DNA from: CAZIOQ01 sp964540975
GTDB taxonomy: Bacteria; Patescibacteriota; Microgenomatia; UBA12405; UBA6130
Length of the DNA stretch: 38,060 bases
Direction: 5' to 3'
Assembly: GCA_964540975.1 (NCBI GenBank)
Contig: CAZIOQ010000055.1
Span: forward strand, 1 to 38,060
Part shown: positions 31,776-38,060 of the stretch, piece after piece
Position numbering within the stretch: position 1 is the first letter of the stretch
How the letters are laid out: each line of letters begins with the position of its first letter
Translations under genes and position numbers: made by a program
Notes under the pieces: generated by a model
Seen by the model: the letters and a program-made list of their open reading frames with translations, nothing else
Databases searched by the model: none
Told to the model about the DNA's origin: nothing

Positions 31776-32681
31776 ATGAAAAAGTTTTTAATTATTGATG
31801 GTAATGCGATTCTTCATCGATCTTTCCATGCTCTTCCGTCTTTAACTGGGAAAAATGGTCCAGTGGGAGCAGTTTTTGGTTTTTTTAGTATGCTTTTGAA
31901 AGCACTGAAAGAGATTAAGGCTGATTTTTTGGTGGTTTGCTTTGATTATCCAGCGCCGACTTTTCGTCACCAACAATTTATCGGTTATCAGATAAAAAGA
32001 CCAAAAATGGATCCTGCTTTGACCAAACAAGTTGATTTGACCCAATTAATGGTTAAAAAAATTGGCATTCCGATTTTTTCTCAAAAAGGCTTCGAGGCTG
32101 ACGACTTGATTGCCACCATTAGTCAAAAGCTGAAAAAAAAGCCAATTAAAGTCATCATCTTAACTGGAGATCGCGATTTAATGCAGTTAGTTTCAAACAA
32201 GATAAATTTATTAATGCCAATTCAAGGTCTGTCTCAGACAAAAATAATTGGTCCAACAAAAGTAAAAGAATATTTGGGTTTGGCAGCCAAACAGGTAGTT
32301 GATTTTAAGGCTTTAGTTGGCGATCCTTCGGATAATTATCCTGGCATTCCTGGCATCGGCCCAAAAACAGCGGTGAAGCTTCTTGATCAATACTTCAGCC
32401 TGTCAAGAATTTATGAAAATCTAGACAAGATTGAACCTGGTTTAAGAAAGAAACTAAAAGATGGTCAAAAAGCAGCCAAACTCTCTTACCAATTGGCAAA
32501 GGTGGTCAAGAATGCCCCTTTAGAATTTAACTTAGGAAAAGCAGTTTGGAATGAGCAAAAGCTTAAAAATATGGCGGCAATCTTGCGCGAATATCATTTT
32601 CCTTCTCTTTTGAAAAGACTAGAAAAAGATTTTGAATTAAATTTGACTAATAACAAGGATCAGCAAATGTCTTTGATCTAA
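31776..32681 (+). CDS. Stand-alone 5'-3' exonuclease / flap nuclease
   Basis: 301 residues, equal to the N-terminal nuclease domain of DNA polymerase I without the polymerase. It removes RNA primers and flaps. Metal-site acids: Asp8 in LIIDGNAILHRSF, the FEADDLIA block (about 106-113), LTGDRDLMQLV (about 130-140) and VGDPSDNYPGIPGIGPKTAVKLL (H3TH, about 186-208). The Arg/Lys of the helical arch region (RHQQF...YQIKRPK) is present. With rnhB, it covers primer removal. The gene shares a transcript with the GT4 gene 18 bases downstream. Confidence 0.93.
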   Translation: MKKFLIIDGNAILHRSFHALPSLTGKNGPVGAVFGFFSMLLKALKEIKADFLVVCFDYPAPTFRHQQFIGYQIKRPKMDPALTKQVDLTQLMVKKIGIPIFSQKGFEADDLIATISQKLKKKPIKVIILTGDRDLMQLVSNKINLLMPIQGLSQTKIIGPTKVKEYLGLAAKQVVDFKALVGDPSDNYPGIPGIGPKTAVKLLDQYFSLSRIYENLDKIEPGLRKKLKDGQKAAKLSYQLAKVVKNAPLEFNLGKAVWNEQKLKNMAAILREYHFPSLLKRLEKDFELNLTNNKDQQMSLI

Positions 32682-32699
32682 ACTTGAAGGGATTTTAAG

Positions 32700-33824
32700 A
32701 TGAAGAAAAAATTAAAAGTTGCCCTTGTCCACGATTATCTAATCACCTTTGGCGGGGCTGAACGAGTTTTGATTGCTCTTCACAAGATTTGGCCAAAAGC
32801 GCCGGTTTTTGTTGCTATTTGCAAGCCAAAAATGATGGGCCAATCTTGGAGAAATTTTGCTGATTGGAAGATCCAAACCTCTTGGTTTCAAAAAATCCCT
32901 TTTGCCTCAAAATTAATCTCCCCTTTAAGATTTTTGTTGCCTTTAATTTGGGAAAGTTTTGATTTTTCTGATTATGATTTGGTGATTTCCTCCTCTGCTT
33001 GGGCAATGTCTAAGGGAGTTTTAACCAAACCAGAAACACTCCATCTTTGTTATTGCCATACACCGCCACGCTTTCTTTATCAGTATCCCGAAGCAAGAAA
33101 ATTTACCCATTTTTGGCTAGTGAGATTTTATGCCTTAATTATTAATCATTTTTTAAGAATTTATGATTTTATCTCTTCGCAAAGGGTAGACGTTTTTGTT
33201 GCTAATTCAAGACAGGTGGCTTTGAGGATCAAAAAATTTTATCGAAAAAAGGCGCTGGTAGTAAACCCGCCAATTAATCTGCCCAAAACAATAAGTAATA
33301 AAAAAGGCAATTATTTTCTTTTTGTCAGTCGCTTAGTTTCCTATAAACACCCGCAGTTGGCAATTAAAGCGTGTGCTAAATTAAATTTACCATTAAAAAT
33401 AGTTGGCGACGGACCATTGGCTGGTGAGGTGAAAAAATTGGCCAAAAATTTTCAACAGATTGAGTATTTGGGAAAAGTTAGCGATCAAAAGTTAAATCAG
33501 CTTTATGAAAATTGTCGAACAGTAATTTTTCCAGCTGAAGATGAGGATTTTGGTATTGTTCCTTTAGAGGCGGCTGGTTTTGGCAAGCCAGTGATTGCTT
33601 TATACTCTGGTGGCACCAGGGAAACAGTGATCGAGGGAAAAACTGGTTTATTTTTTTTCAAGCCGACAGTTAATGCATTAGTTAAAGCCTTAAAAAAATT
33701 CCAAAAAATTGAAAATCAATTTCTGGCTCAAGAAATCAGAAAAGAAGCAGAAAAAAGATCTTTTAAGAATTTCAAAAAATTAATATTTAAGATTATTAAA
33801 CAGGAATTGTCAAAAAAGGTCTAG
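32700..33824 (+). CDS. GT4 family glycosyltransferase
   Basis: 374 residues, GT-B fold, cytoplasmic. The N-terminal domain has VALVHDYLITFGGAERVL (8-25), including the Gly-Gly acceptor-side loop, and CYCHTPPRFLYQYP. The C-terminal domain has FVSRLVSYKHPQLAIKA (about 208-224), IVGDGPLAGEVKKLA and the nucleotide-sugar EX7E motif in EDEDFGIVPLEAAGFGKPVIAL (about 279-300). It is mannosyltransferase-like, but the sugar cannot be told. A GAAGGGA seven bases before the ATG is a fair ribosome site, as expected for a second gene in an operon. Confidence 0.92.
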   Translation: MKKKLKVALVHDYLITFGGAERVLIALHKIWPKAPVFVAICKPKMMGQSWRNFADWKIQTSWFQKIPFASKLISPLRFLLPLIWESFDFSDYDLVISSSAWAMSKGVLTKPETLHLCYCHTPPRFLYQYPEARKFTHFWLVRFYALIINHFLRIYDFISSQRVDVFVANSRQVALRIKKFYRKKALVVNPPINLPKTISNKKGNYFLFVSRLVSYKHPQLAIKACAKLNLPLKIVGDGPLAGEVKKLAKNFQQIEYLGKVSDQKLNQLYENCRTVIFPAEDEDFGIVPLEAAGFGKPVIALYSGGTRETVIEGKTGLFFFKPTVNALVKALKKFQKIENQFLAQEIRKEAEKRSFKNFKKLIFKIIKQELSKKV

Positions 33825-33846
33825 ATATCCAGCCTGGGGCAAAACT

Positions 33847-36726
33847 TCATCTTCCAAATTCTATCCCAAATAACAAATCCGTCTCTAACATTTGGTTAAA
33901 GATTATTCCTTGAGAGGTTAAAGTTGCTTGAGGATTAACTTGAAGCAATTTGAGCTGTGGAGGATAAGAGATGAGTAGGGTGACTGGTGTTTTGCCAAAA
34001 CCAGATTGCTTTTGCCAATATAAAAGCCAACGGAATGGGTTTTGGTCTAAATTAAGGACTTGAGAATAATTAATTTCCAAAGTGACCCTTGAATCTATAG
34101 GAATTTCGATTAAAAAGCCAAAAGATTGTCTGCCTTGGATAAGTTCCTGATCAATTTCTTCTAGATTCATTTCCCTTTTCCCTTTTTCCTGGGGATTGGC
34201 AACAAAAACACTTTCGATTTTTGTATTTTGAGGAACAATAATTCTTAAATAATTCTTATAATTTCCTGCCGGCCAGTTGTTGGTTTTGGCAGTATTTTCA
34301 TAATTTATTTTCAAAAGATGATCTATCTTGCCTTCGTTTGTTATTTTGACCATTTTCTCAATTGATCTTTTTAAAAAATAGTTAGCTTTATTTATACCTA
34401 GATTAGCTTCATTAAGATAAAGATAATCAGTGAAAGTTTCTCTGTTAGTCGGAGCAATGCTTTTAATTTCTCCAAGCCAATTTTGATCTTTAAGAATTTG
34501 ATTTATCTTTTCATTATTGAAATAAAGAGTAATTTCTTTTTGTTGAAGACTGGTTAAAATTGCTTTACCGACTGCTGTTTGATCGGATCTTCTTTCGCTA
34601 AGATTGATGAACAATTGTTGGAATAAAGAGCTTAAAAAAGAGGCCTTTTGGTTGGATCCGGGAAAAAAGTTTTTTTCTGAATAAAATTCCGCCTTGGCAA
34701 AAAGGTTCTCTGCGGTAATTTTTTCATTGAAGTCAGGAAGATAAACCTCTCCCATTGCCTGAAGAAGATTTTTTGCTGTTTCGAGAGTAATGCCAATTAC
34801 ACCATCGGGCTTAAGACCAATTTCCTTTTCTAAAAACCAACTAGCGCTTTTAGCATTAGTAGGAAAGTCAGGACTCCAATTTGAATCCCGCAAATACCAA
34901 CCAGTTTCCCCAACAGTTTCTTTAATTGGTTTTGGTGGCCTGACATAGCCTTTTAACTGACCATCAGCACTATAGACATCTTGGATCTCGAAATTAATCA
35001 TTTGCCCTTGATCAAAAGTCAGGAGAGCAAAAGAACCAATAAAACCACCACCTGGCCTTAATTCAGCGTTGTTTTGGAAAAGAACAAGCAGTTTTAATGG
35101 TTGGGATTGACTAAAAAGCCAATCTAAAATTTCGGTTACTGGCAAAAGACTATTTAAATTTTCTTGATTTTCCTCAAGAATTTTTTCCTGAAATCGGATT
35201 TTGGTCTGTAAAGCCAAAGGTAATGTTTTTTTTGCCTGATTAAAACAAACTTTTGTCAAAGAGAATTCATTAATTAATCTTTCACTTTTGTTTTTTAATT
35301 TGTTGATTAATTGTTGATTGTCTTTTTCCTTAGCGAAGACAAAATTACTGATCTGATTGGCTGTTTTTGTCCACTCACTTGTTGTTGTCATTAACCAAGA
35401 GGCTTTTTCTACCAGATTAAGCCAGATTAAAAATTTTTTTTCTTGACCAAGGTAAAGAAAAGGAAAATCAAGAATAAAAATGATTTTTTTACCCCTGAGG
35501 GTTGCTTTTTGTGATTGGAGAGCCTTTTTTTCTGCTTTTTCAAAATTATTTTTTTGCCAAAGATTAAAAGCTGATTTTAAGTTTACCAAACTAATGCTTA
35601 AATTTAAAATTACTAAAGCTAGGGGAAGAAAAAATAAAATTATTGTCCCTAAAATTGGCAGCCACCAAAATTGACCAATATTTTTTTCTGGTGCTAGGGG
35701 TTTTTTCATTGCGGTTTCTTTTGCTTCTTTTTTCTCCAAATCAATTGTTTTCCTCTTCAGCTGAACAGGTTCTTTTGGCCTCAGAATGACCGGAGTTTGT
35801 TTGGCGGGCGTGACCAAATCCTGTTCGATGATAACTGATTTTGGCTGAGGGATTTTTTGGGGAGGAATTATTTTTTTAGTTGGTGAAGCAGTTTTGACCA
35901 TTGTTGGAGGAGCGATCTGGCCTTTTTCTAATTGTTGAAAAAGAGATTGAAGAGTGATTTCAATTCCTGTTTCCAGATCAACCTTTGGTTGCCAGTTTAA
36001 AATTTGCCGCGAAGCGACGATTTTTTCAAAATTCAGATTACCAAATTCCCCAATTTTTTCTGGATAAAATTTGTTTGATTTCACCTGGGCTTTTTGGGCA
36101 ATTTTTTGCCAGAAATCTTTTATCAGGATTGGTTCGCCCCCTAAAATTAATGCTTGTTTACCGATTAAGGGTGAGATCAGGCTTAAGAATAATCCTTCGG
36201 CCAAATCTTGCCACCAGAGAGGAAAAATTTGATTTTCTGGCTGTTTGATTTTTGGTTGTAAATTAAATACTCCGGCTAAGAAAAGATGGTCTTGAGGAGT
36301 TTTTTTAAGCCAATTTTCTTTAGGACCATAACCTTGGCTAATTTGGACTAGCCGCCAATCTGAACTTGTTTTTTCCAAATTTTGTTTCTCTAAATCCAGA
36401 TTGTTGGTGGAGTTAAGGACTCTTAGATATCTAATATTATTTTTTTTAGAGAGGTTGAAAATTTCTTTTCGGCCCTCAAAATCAATTAGATAATCAATTG
36501 GTTTTTTATCAAGAATTTCTTGCCAAGATAAAGAATTAGTGATCAAAATCTGGTTGTTTTTAATTGGGAAAACGAAATTTGGTTGGTCAGTAACGGCCAA
36601 TACGGTTAATCCTTGTTGAAGAAGTTTTTTGATCAATTCTTCTCCTCCAGGTTGATCAGCGCCAAAAATGACTGCTAGAGCTGATTGAGCGACAATTTGA
36701 AGTTGGAAAAAATCTTTTTTGAGCAT
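33847..36726 (-). CDS. Fusion of a degenerate SDR/epimerase-like domain, membrane helix and DUF4012
   Basis: 959 residues. Residues 10-270 resemble an extended SDR (NAD-dependent epimerase): VIFGADQPGGEELIKKLLQQG in place of the GxxGxxG fold, and the typical tail LNWQPKVDLETGIEITLQSL. No YxxxK active site is seen, so it is probably non-catalytic. A Pro/Lys linker (280-345) leads to a strong membrane helix (about 354-382). Outside are helical sequence and DUF4012 (about 545-800: LLVLFQNNAELRPGGGFIGSFALL, then LRDSNWSPDFPTNAKSASWFLEK). DUF4012 proteins are surface-linked and of unknown function. The gene is convergent with the GT4 gene (22 bases apart). The link to glycan synthesis is by location only. 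Confidence 0.85.
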   Translation of the reverse strand: MLKKDFFQLQIVAQSALAVIFGADQPGGEELIKKLLQQGLTVLAVTDQPNFVFPIKNNQILITNSLSWQEILDKKPIDYLIDFEGRKEIFNLSKKNNIRYLRVLNSTNNLDLEKQNLEKTSSDWRLVQISQGYGPKENWLKKTPQDHLFLAGVFNLQPKIKQPENQIFPLWWQDLAEGLFLSLISPLIGKQALILGGEPILIKDFWQKIAQKAQVKSNKFYPEKIGEFGNLNFEKIVASRQILNWQPKVDLETGIEITLQSLFQQLEKGQIAPPTMVKTASPTKKIIPPQKIPQPKSVIIEQDLVTPAKQTPVILRPKEPVQLKRKTIDLEKKEAKETAMKKPLAPEKNIGQFWWLPILGTIILFFLPLALVILNLSISLVNLKSAFNLWQKNNFEKAEKKALQSQKATLRGKKIIFILDFPFLYLGQEKKFLIWLNLVEKASWLMTTTSEWTKTANQISNFVFAKEKDNQQLINKLKNKSERLINEFSLTKVCFNQAKKTLPLALQTKIRFQEKILEENQENLNSLLPVTEILDWLFSQSQPLKLLVLFQNNAELRPGGGFIGSFALLTFDQGQMINFEIQDVYSADGQLKGYVRPPKPIKETVGETGWYLRDSNWSPDFPTNAKSASWFLEKEIGLKPDGVIGITLETAKNLLQAMGEVYLPDFNEKITAENLFAKAEFYSEKNFFPGSNQKASFLSSLFQQLFINLSERRSDQTAVGKAILTSLQQKEITLYFNNEKINQILKDQNWLGEIKSIAPTNRETFTDYLYLNEANLGINKANYFLKRSIEKMVKITNEGKIDHLLKINYENTAKTNNWPAGNYKNYLRIIVPQNTKIESVFVANPQEKGKREMNLEEIDQELIQGRQSFGFLIEIPIDSRVTLEINYSQVLNLDQNPFRWLLYWQKQSGFGKTPVTLLISYPPQLKLLQVNPQATLTSQGIIFNQMLETDLLFGIEFGR

Positions 36727-36732
36727 TAGTTT

Positions 36733-36761
36733 ATTTTAATGATAGAACAAATTAGTATCAA
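36733..36761 (-). promoter_or_regulatory. Promoter giving a leaderless start
   Basis: TTGATA (36761-36756), 17 bases, TAAAAT (36738-36733), six bases to the ATG at 36726. This is the clearest example of the pattern on this strand. Confidence 0.7.
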
Positions 36762-36802
36762 TAAGAAATAATTTTCAATGAAGATTAATTGGCAATAGAG
36801 GG

Positions 36803-36876
36803 TGCCAGCGGGCGGGATCGAACCGCCGACCTTGGGGTTATGATTCCCACGCTCTAACCAACTGAGCTACACTGGC
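36803..36876 (-). tRNA. tRNA with CAT anticodon (elongator Met or Ile2)
   Basis: Acceptor GCCAGTG/CGCTGGC, D stem GCTC/GAGC, T stem GGCGG/CCGCC with loop TTCGATC, discriminator A. The anticodon arm is TGGGA-ATCATAA-CCCCA: A31 faces C39, so the last pair is lost, and position 32 is A rather than a pyrimidine. The anticodon is CAT. G1-C72 rules against initiator. The 3' end reads ACCC, so CCA is completed by enzyme. Lysidine-type Ile2 cannot be excluded. Confidence 0.9.
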
Positions 36877-36878
36877 TT

Positions 36879-36951
36879 TGGTTGCGGGGCCAGGAGTTGA
36901 ACCTAGTCCAGGAGATTATGGGTCTCCTATGCTGCCGTACACCACCCCGCT
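36879..36951 (-). tRNA. tRNA with CAT anticodon, probable initiator Met
   Basis: Acceptor AGCGGGG/CCCCGCA: position 1 does not pair with A72 (the E. coli initiator has C1-A72), and the 3' end CCCCGCAACCA equals the E. coli initiator end, with CCA encoded. The anticodon stem is GGAGA/TCTCC with loop CCCATAA. Two initiator marks are missing: the three G-C pairs at 29-31/39-41, and A11-T24 (here T11-A24). Position 33 is C, not T. It is upstream of, and two bases from, the second CAT tRNA. Confidence 0.85.
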
Positions 36952-36966
36952 TAAGTTACATATTTT

Positions 36967-36972
36967 ATTATA
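36967..36972 (-). promoter_or_regulatory. -10 box of the tRNA pair
   Basis: TATAAT on the minus strand, 15 bases before the first tRNA base, predicting a 5' leader of about nine bases. Confidence 0.5.
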
Positions 36973-36978
36973 ACGATA

Positions 36979-37209
36979 TTGATTAAACTAAGCAAGTATA
37001 TGTATTGGCAGGGTTCCTCGCTAACAACTTTTGGGGTATTGTTGATAAAAATAAAAAAACGCCATTTTTATGGAGTTTCCCTTTTTAAAAGAGGCTTTGG
37101 CGGTCAGGAAGTAAAATACCTACCGGCCCATGACTTAGTCATCAATCCTCTAAAATATCTTCCTACCTTGGTTTTTGAGACCGCTCGTCGCCACTTTCGG
37201 AGACTTTAA
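36979..37209 (+). pseudogene. FemAB-type aminoacyltransferase remnant
   Basis: An open stretch whose end, YGVSLFKRGFGGQEVKYLPAHDLVINPLKYL, matches the C-terminal block of FemX/FemAB proteins (they add amino acids to the peptidoglycan bridge). YMYWQGSS near the start resembles the YWxGAS block that normally lies about 40 residues earlier, so an internal piece seems lost. The N-terminal domain is absent. It is not a working enzyme. The call rests on short blocks. Confidence 0.5.
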
Positions 37210-37573
37210 TCAGATTTCCCAACAGATCCGGCAGCGACACACCTTTGGTATAATCTCTTTAAGTTTGTTTTTCATAAAGCTGTTTAAGAAGGCTAATCTA
37301 AATTTGACTTGAGGATTGATTAATTCTCTCCTTTAAAAACTCATATGGGGAGAATATACCTTAAAGAAAAACTGCCGCTACTACTTAATCTATCTTTATC
37401 TTTTCTTCTCGCTAATATAGTTTGAGAAAGAACCAAAGCAGGTTTCTTATCTTCTCCAGTATATGTTCAGGCCAGTATGGCTACGGCACAATAAGTAAAC
37501 TATTAGAAAAGAGAGGAGAAGATGAAATTAAAAGTGTTTGGGGAAAAACGGTCTTGGTAGGGAAAAATTGAAT
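37210..37573 (+). other. Gene-free stretch, possibly decayed coding DNA
   Basis: No intact gene. A short frame ending at 37571, CSGQYGYGTISKLLEKRGEDEIK then SVWGKTVLVGKN, looks protein-like but is not recognised. A GAGGAG with ATG at 37522 opens only 12 codons. Together with the FemAB remnant this looks like a patch of gene decay. Confidence 0.35.
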
Positions 37574-37930
37574 CTATCGGAATAATTGATACCAAGCTTT
37601 CCAGGGAGAAATTTTGAGATTAAGCCTGTCTTCTGTTTCTTCAAGACTCAAAGAGAGCTGGGGCAGAACAACAATTTTTTCATTTTCCTCACCCAAACTT
37701 AATTTCTTTTTTAACTCTTTTTTAATAAATTCATCGGTTTTGGCATAAAGAATAAATTCTTTTAACTTTCTTAAGTTTGCCTCTTTTTCTTCTATTTGAT
37801 TTTGGAATTGTTTTTTTTCTGTTTTTAATTTTTTAAACTGCCACCATTGGCGAAGATTACTCAAAAACACAAAAAAGCTAATGGTAATTATTAGCCAACA
37901 GAAAATTTTTCCCCTAAAACCTTGTTCCAT
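37574..37930 (-). CDS. FtsB/DivIC-like septum protein
   Basis: 118 residues from ATG 37930. A short cytoplasmic start, one membrane helix (IFCWLIITISFFVFLSNL, about 9-26), then a coiled coil (FKKLKTEKKQFQNQIEEKEANLRKLKEF) and a short outer tail: the form of FtsB/DivIC, which links late division proteins at the septum. The helix ends in the expected basic/polar region. A TTG start nine codons upstream is possible. It is divergent from the recombinase gene; the two share a 27-base region. Confidence 0.75.
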   Translation of the reverse strand: MEQGFRGKIFCWLIITISFFVFLSNLRQWWQFKKLKTEKKQFQNQIEEKEANLRKLKEFILYAKTDEFIKKELKKKLSLGEENEKIVVLPQLSLSLEETEDRLNLKISPWKAWYQLFR

Positions 37931-37957
37931 TTCTTTACTTATGATACTATAAGACAA

Positions 37958-38060
37958 ATGAATAATAAAGAAATTTCTCTGCTTGGTTTAAAAAAAGCAA
38001 AAGAGTTATTTATCCGTCATCTTCAAAAAAGTGAGAGATCAACCAACACCATCATAGCAT
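37958..38060 (+). CDS. XerC/XerD-type tyrosine recombinase, N-terminal part
   Basis: The first 34 residues before the window ends: MNNKEISLLGLKKAKELFIRHLQ then KSERSTNTIIA. This is the start of the SAM-like core-binding domain of tyrosine recombinases (FIxxLxxxxxxSxxTIxAY). Catalytic residues lie beyond the window, so a chromosome-dimer resolvase cannot be told from an element integrase. An extended -10 (TG-A-TACTAT, 37942-37950) ends seven bases before the ATG, again leaving almost no leader. Confidence 0.7.
   Translation, partial: MNNKEISLLGLKKAKELFIRHLQKSERSTNTIIA

Noticed and set aside
1..38060. CRISPR array, prophage or rRNA operon
   Set aside because: No regularly spaced direct repeats, phage structural genes or rRNA signatures were seen anywhere in the window.

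Overview
The window looks like a piece of a Patescibacteria (CPR) chromosome, probably of the Microgenomates group. It is AT-rich, its genes are compact and short, and it carries families typical of that radiation: two pilin-like two-helix membrane proteins, a DUF4012 protein, a stand-alone 5'-3' exonuclease, membrane-TPR glycan proteins and many short proteins with no known relative. The placement is inferred from gene content; no rRNA is present to prove it.

Layout. 1-5.5 kb: a primase-like protein next to a DUF763 protein, glyA, and two poorly known proteins, one with a Tat-like signal and TraB/TIKI-like motifs. 5.5-12.6 kb: tRNA-Pro, a radical SAM protein, rtcB, a PEGA/propeller protein, rnhB and mreB. 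12.6-17.9 kb: a TagA/WecG glycosyltransferase between two AT-rich gene deserts, folD overlapping a PlsC-like acyltransferase, a small HTH protein, a Fic protein with a VbhA-like partner, and an MGMT-type protein. 17.9-19.0 kb: a scar of mobile and broken DNA (transposase remnant, valS fragment, 131-bp MITE-like repeat). 19.0-20.1 kb: a cobalamin riboswitch-like leader and its zinc-ribbon target. 20-34 kb: a cell-surface block (membrane GT-C/TPR protein, GT2, frameshifted sugar nucleotidyltransferase, broken IS, LysM-M23 peptidase, two O-antigen-ligase-like proteins, YidD, pilin-like pair, 5'-3' exonuclease, GT4). 34-38 kb: an SDR-DUF4012 fusion, two tandem CAT-anticodon tRNAs, a FemAB remnant, an FtsB-like protein and the start of a XerC/D-type recombinase.

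Three signals stand out. First, the cobalamin-like leader (18895-19037) has all the conserved blocks of that riboswitch, but the CACTG/TGGGAAG block sits 5' of the core instead of in the P6 extension, which suggests a rearranged topology; its target is not a known B12 gene. Second, at least nine genes have a -10 box ending 5-9 nt before the start codon and no Shine-Dalgarno, so leaderless translation looks common here. Third, the fic gene overlaps a small upstream gene with a near-match to the class I Fic antitoxin motif.

How the genes work together: most of the right half builds or modifies surface glycans and wall (sugar activation, glycosyl transfer, polymer ligation, peptidoglycan hydrolysis, shape and division). 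The left half is housekeeping (one-carbon metabolism, RNA repair, RNA-DNA hybrid removal, translation).
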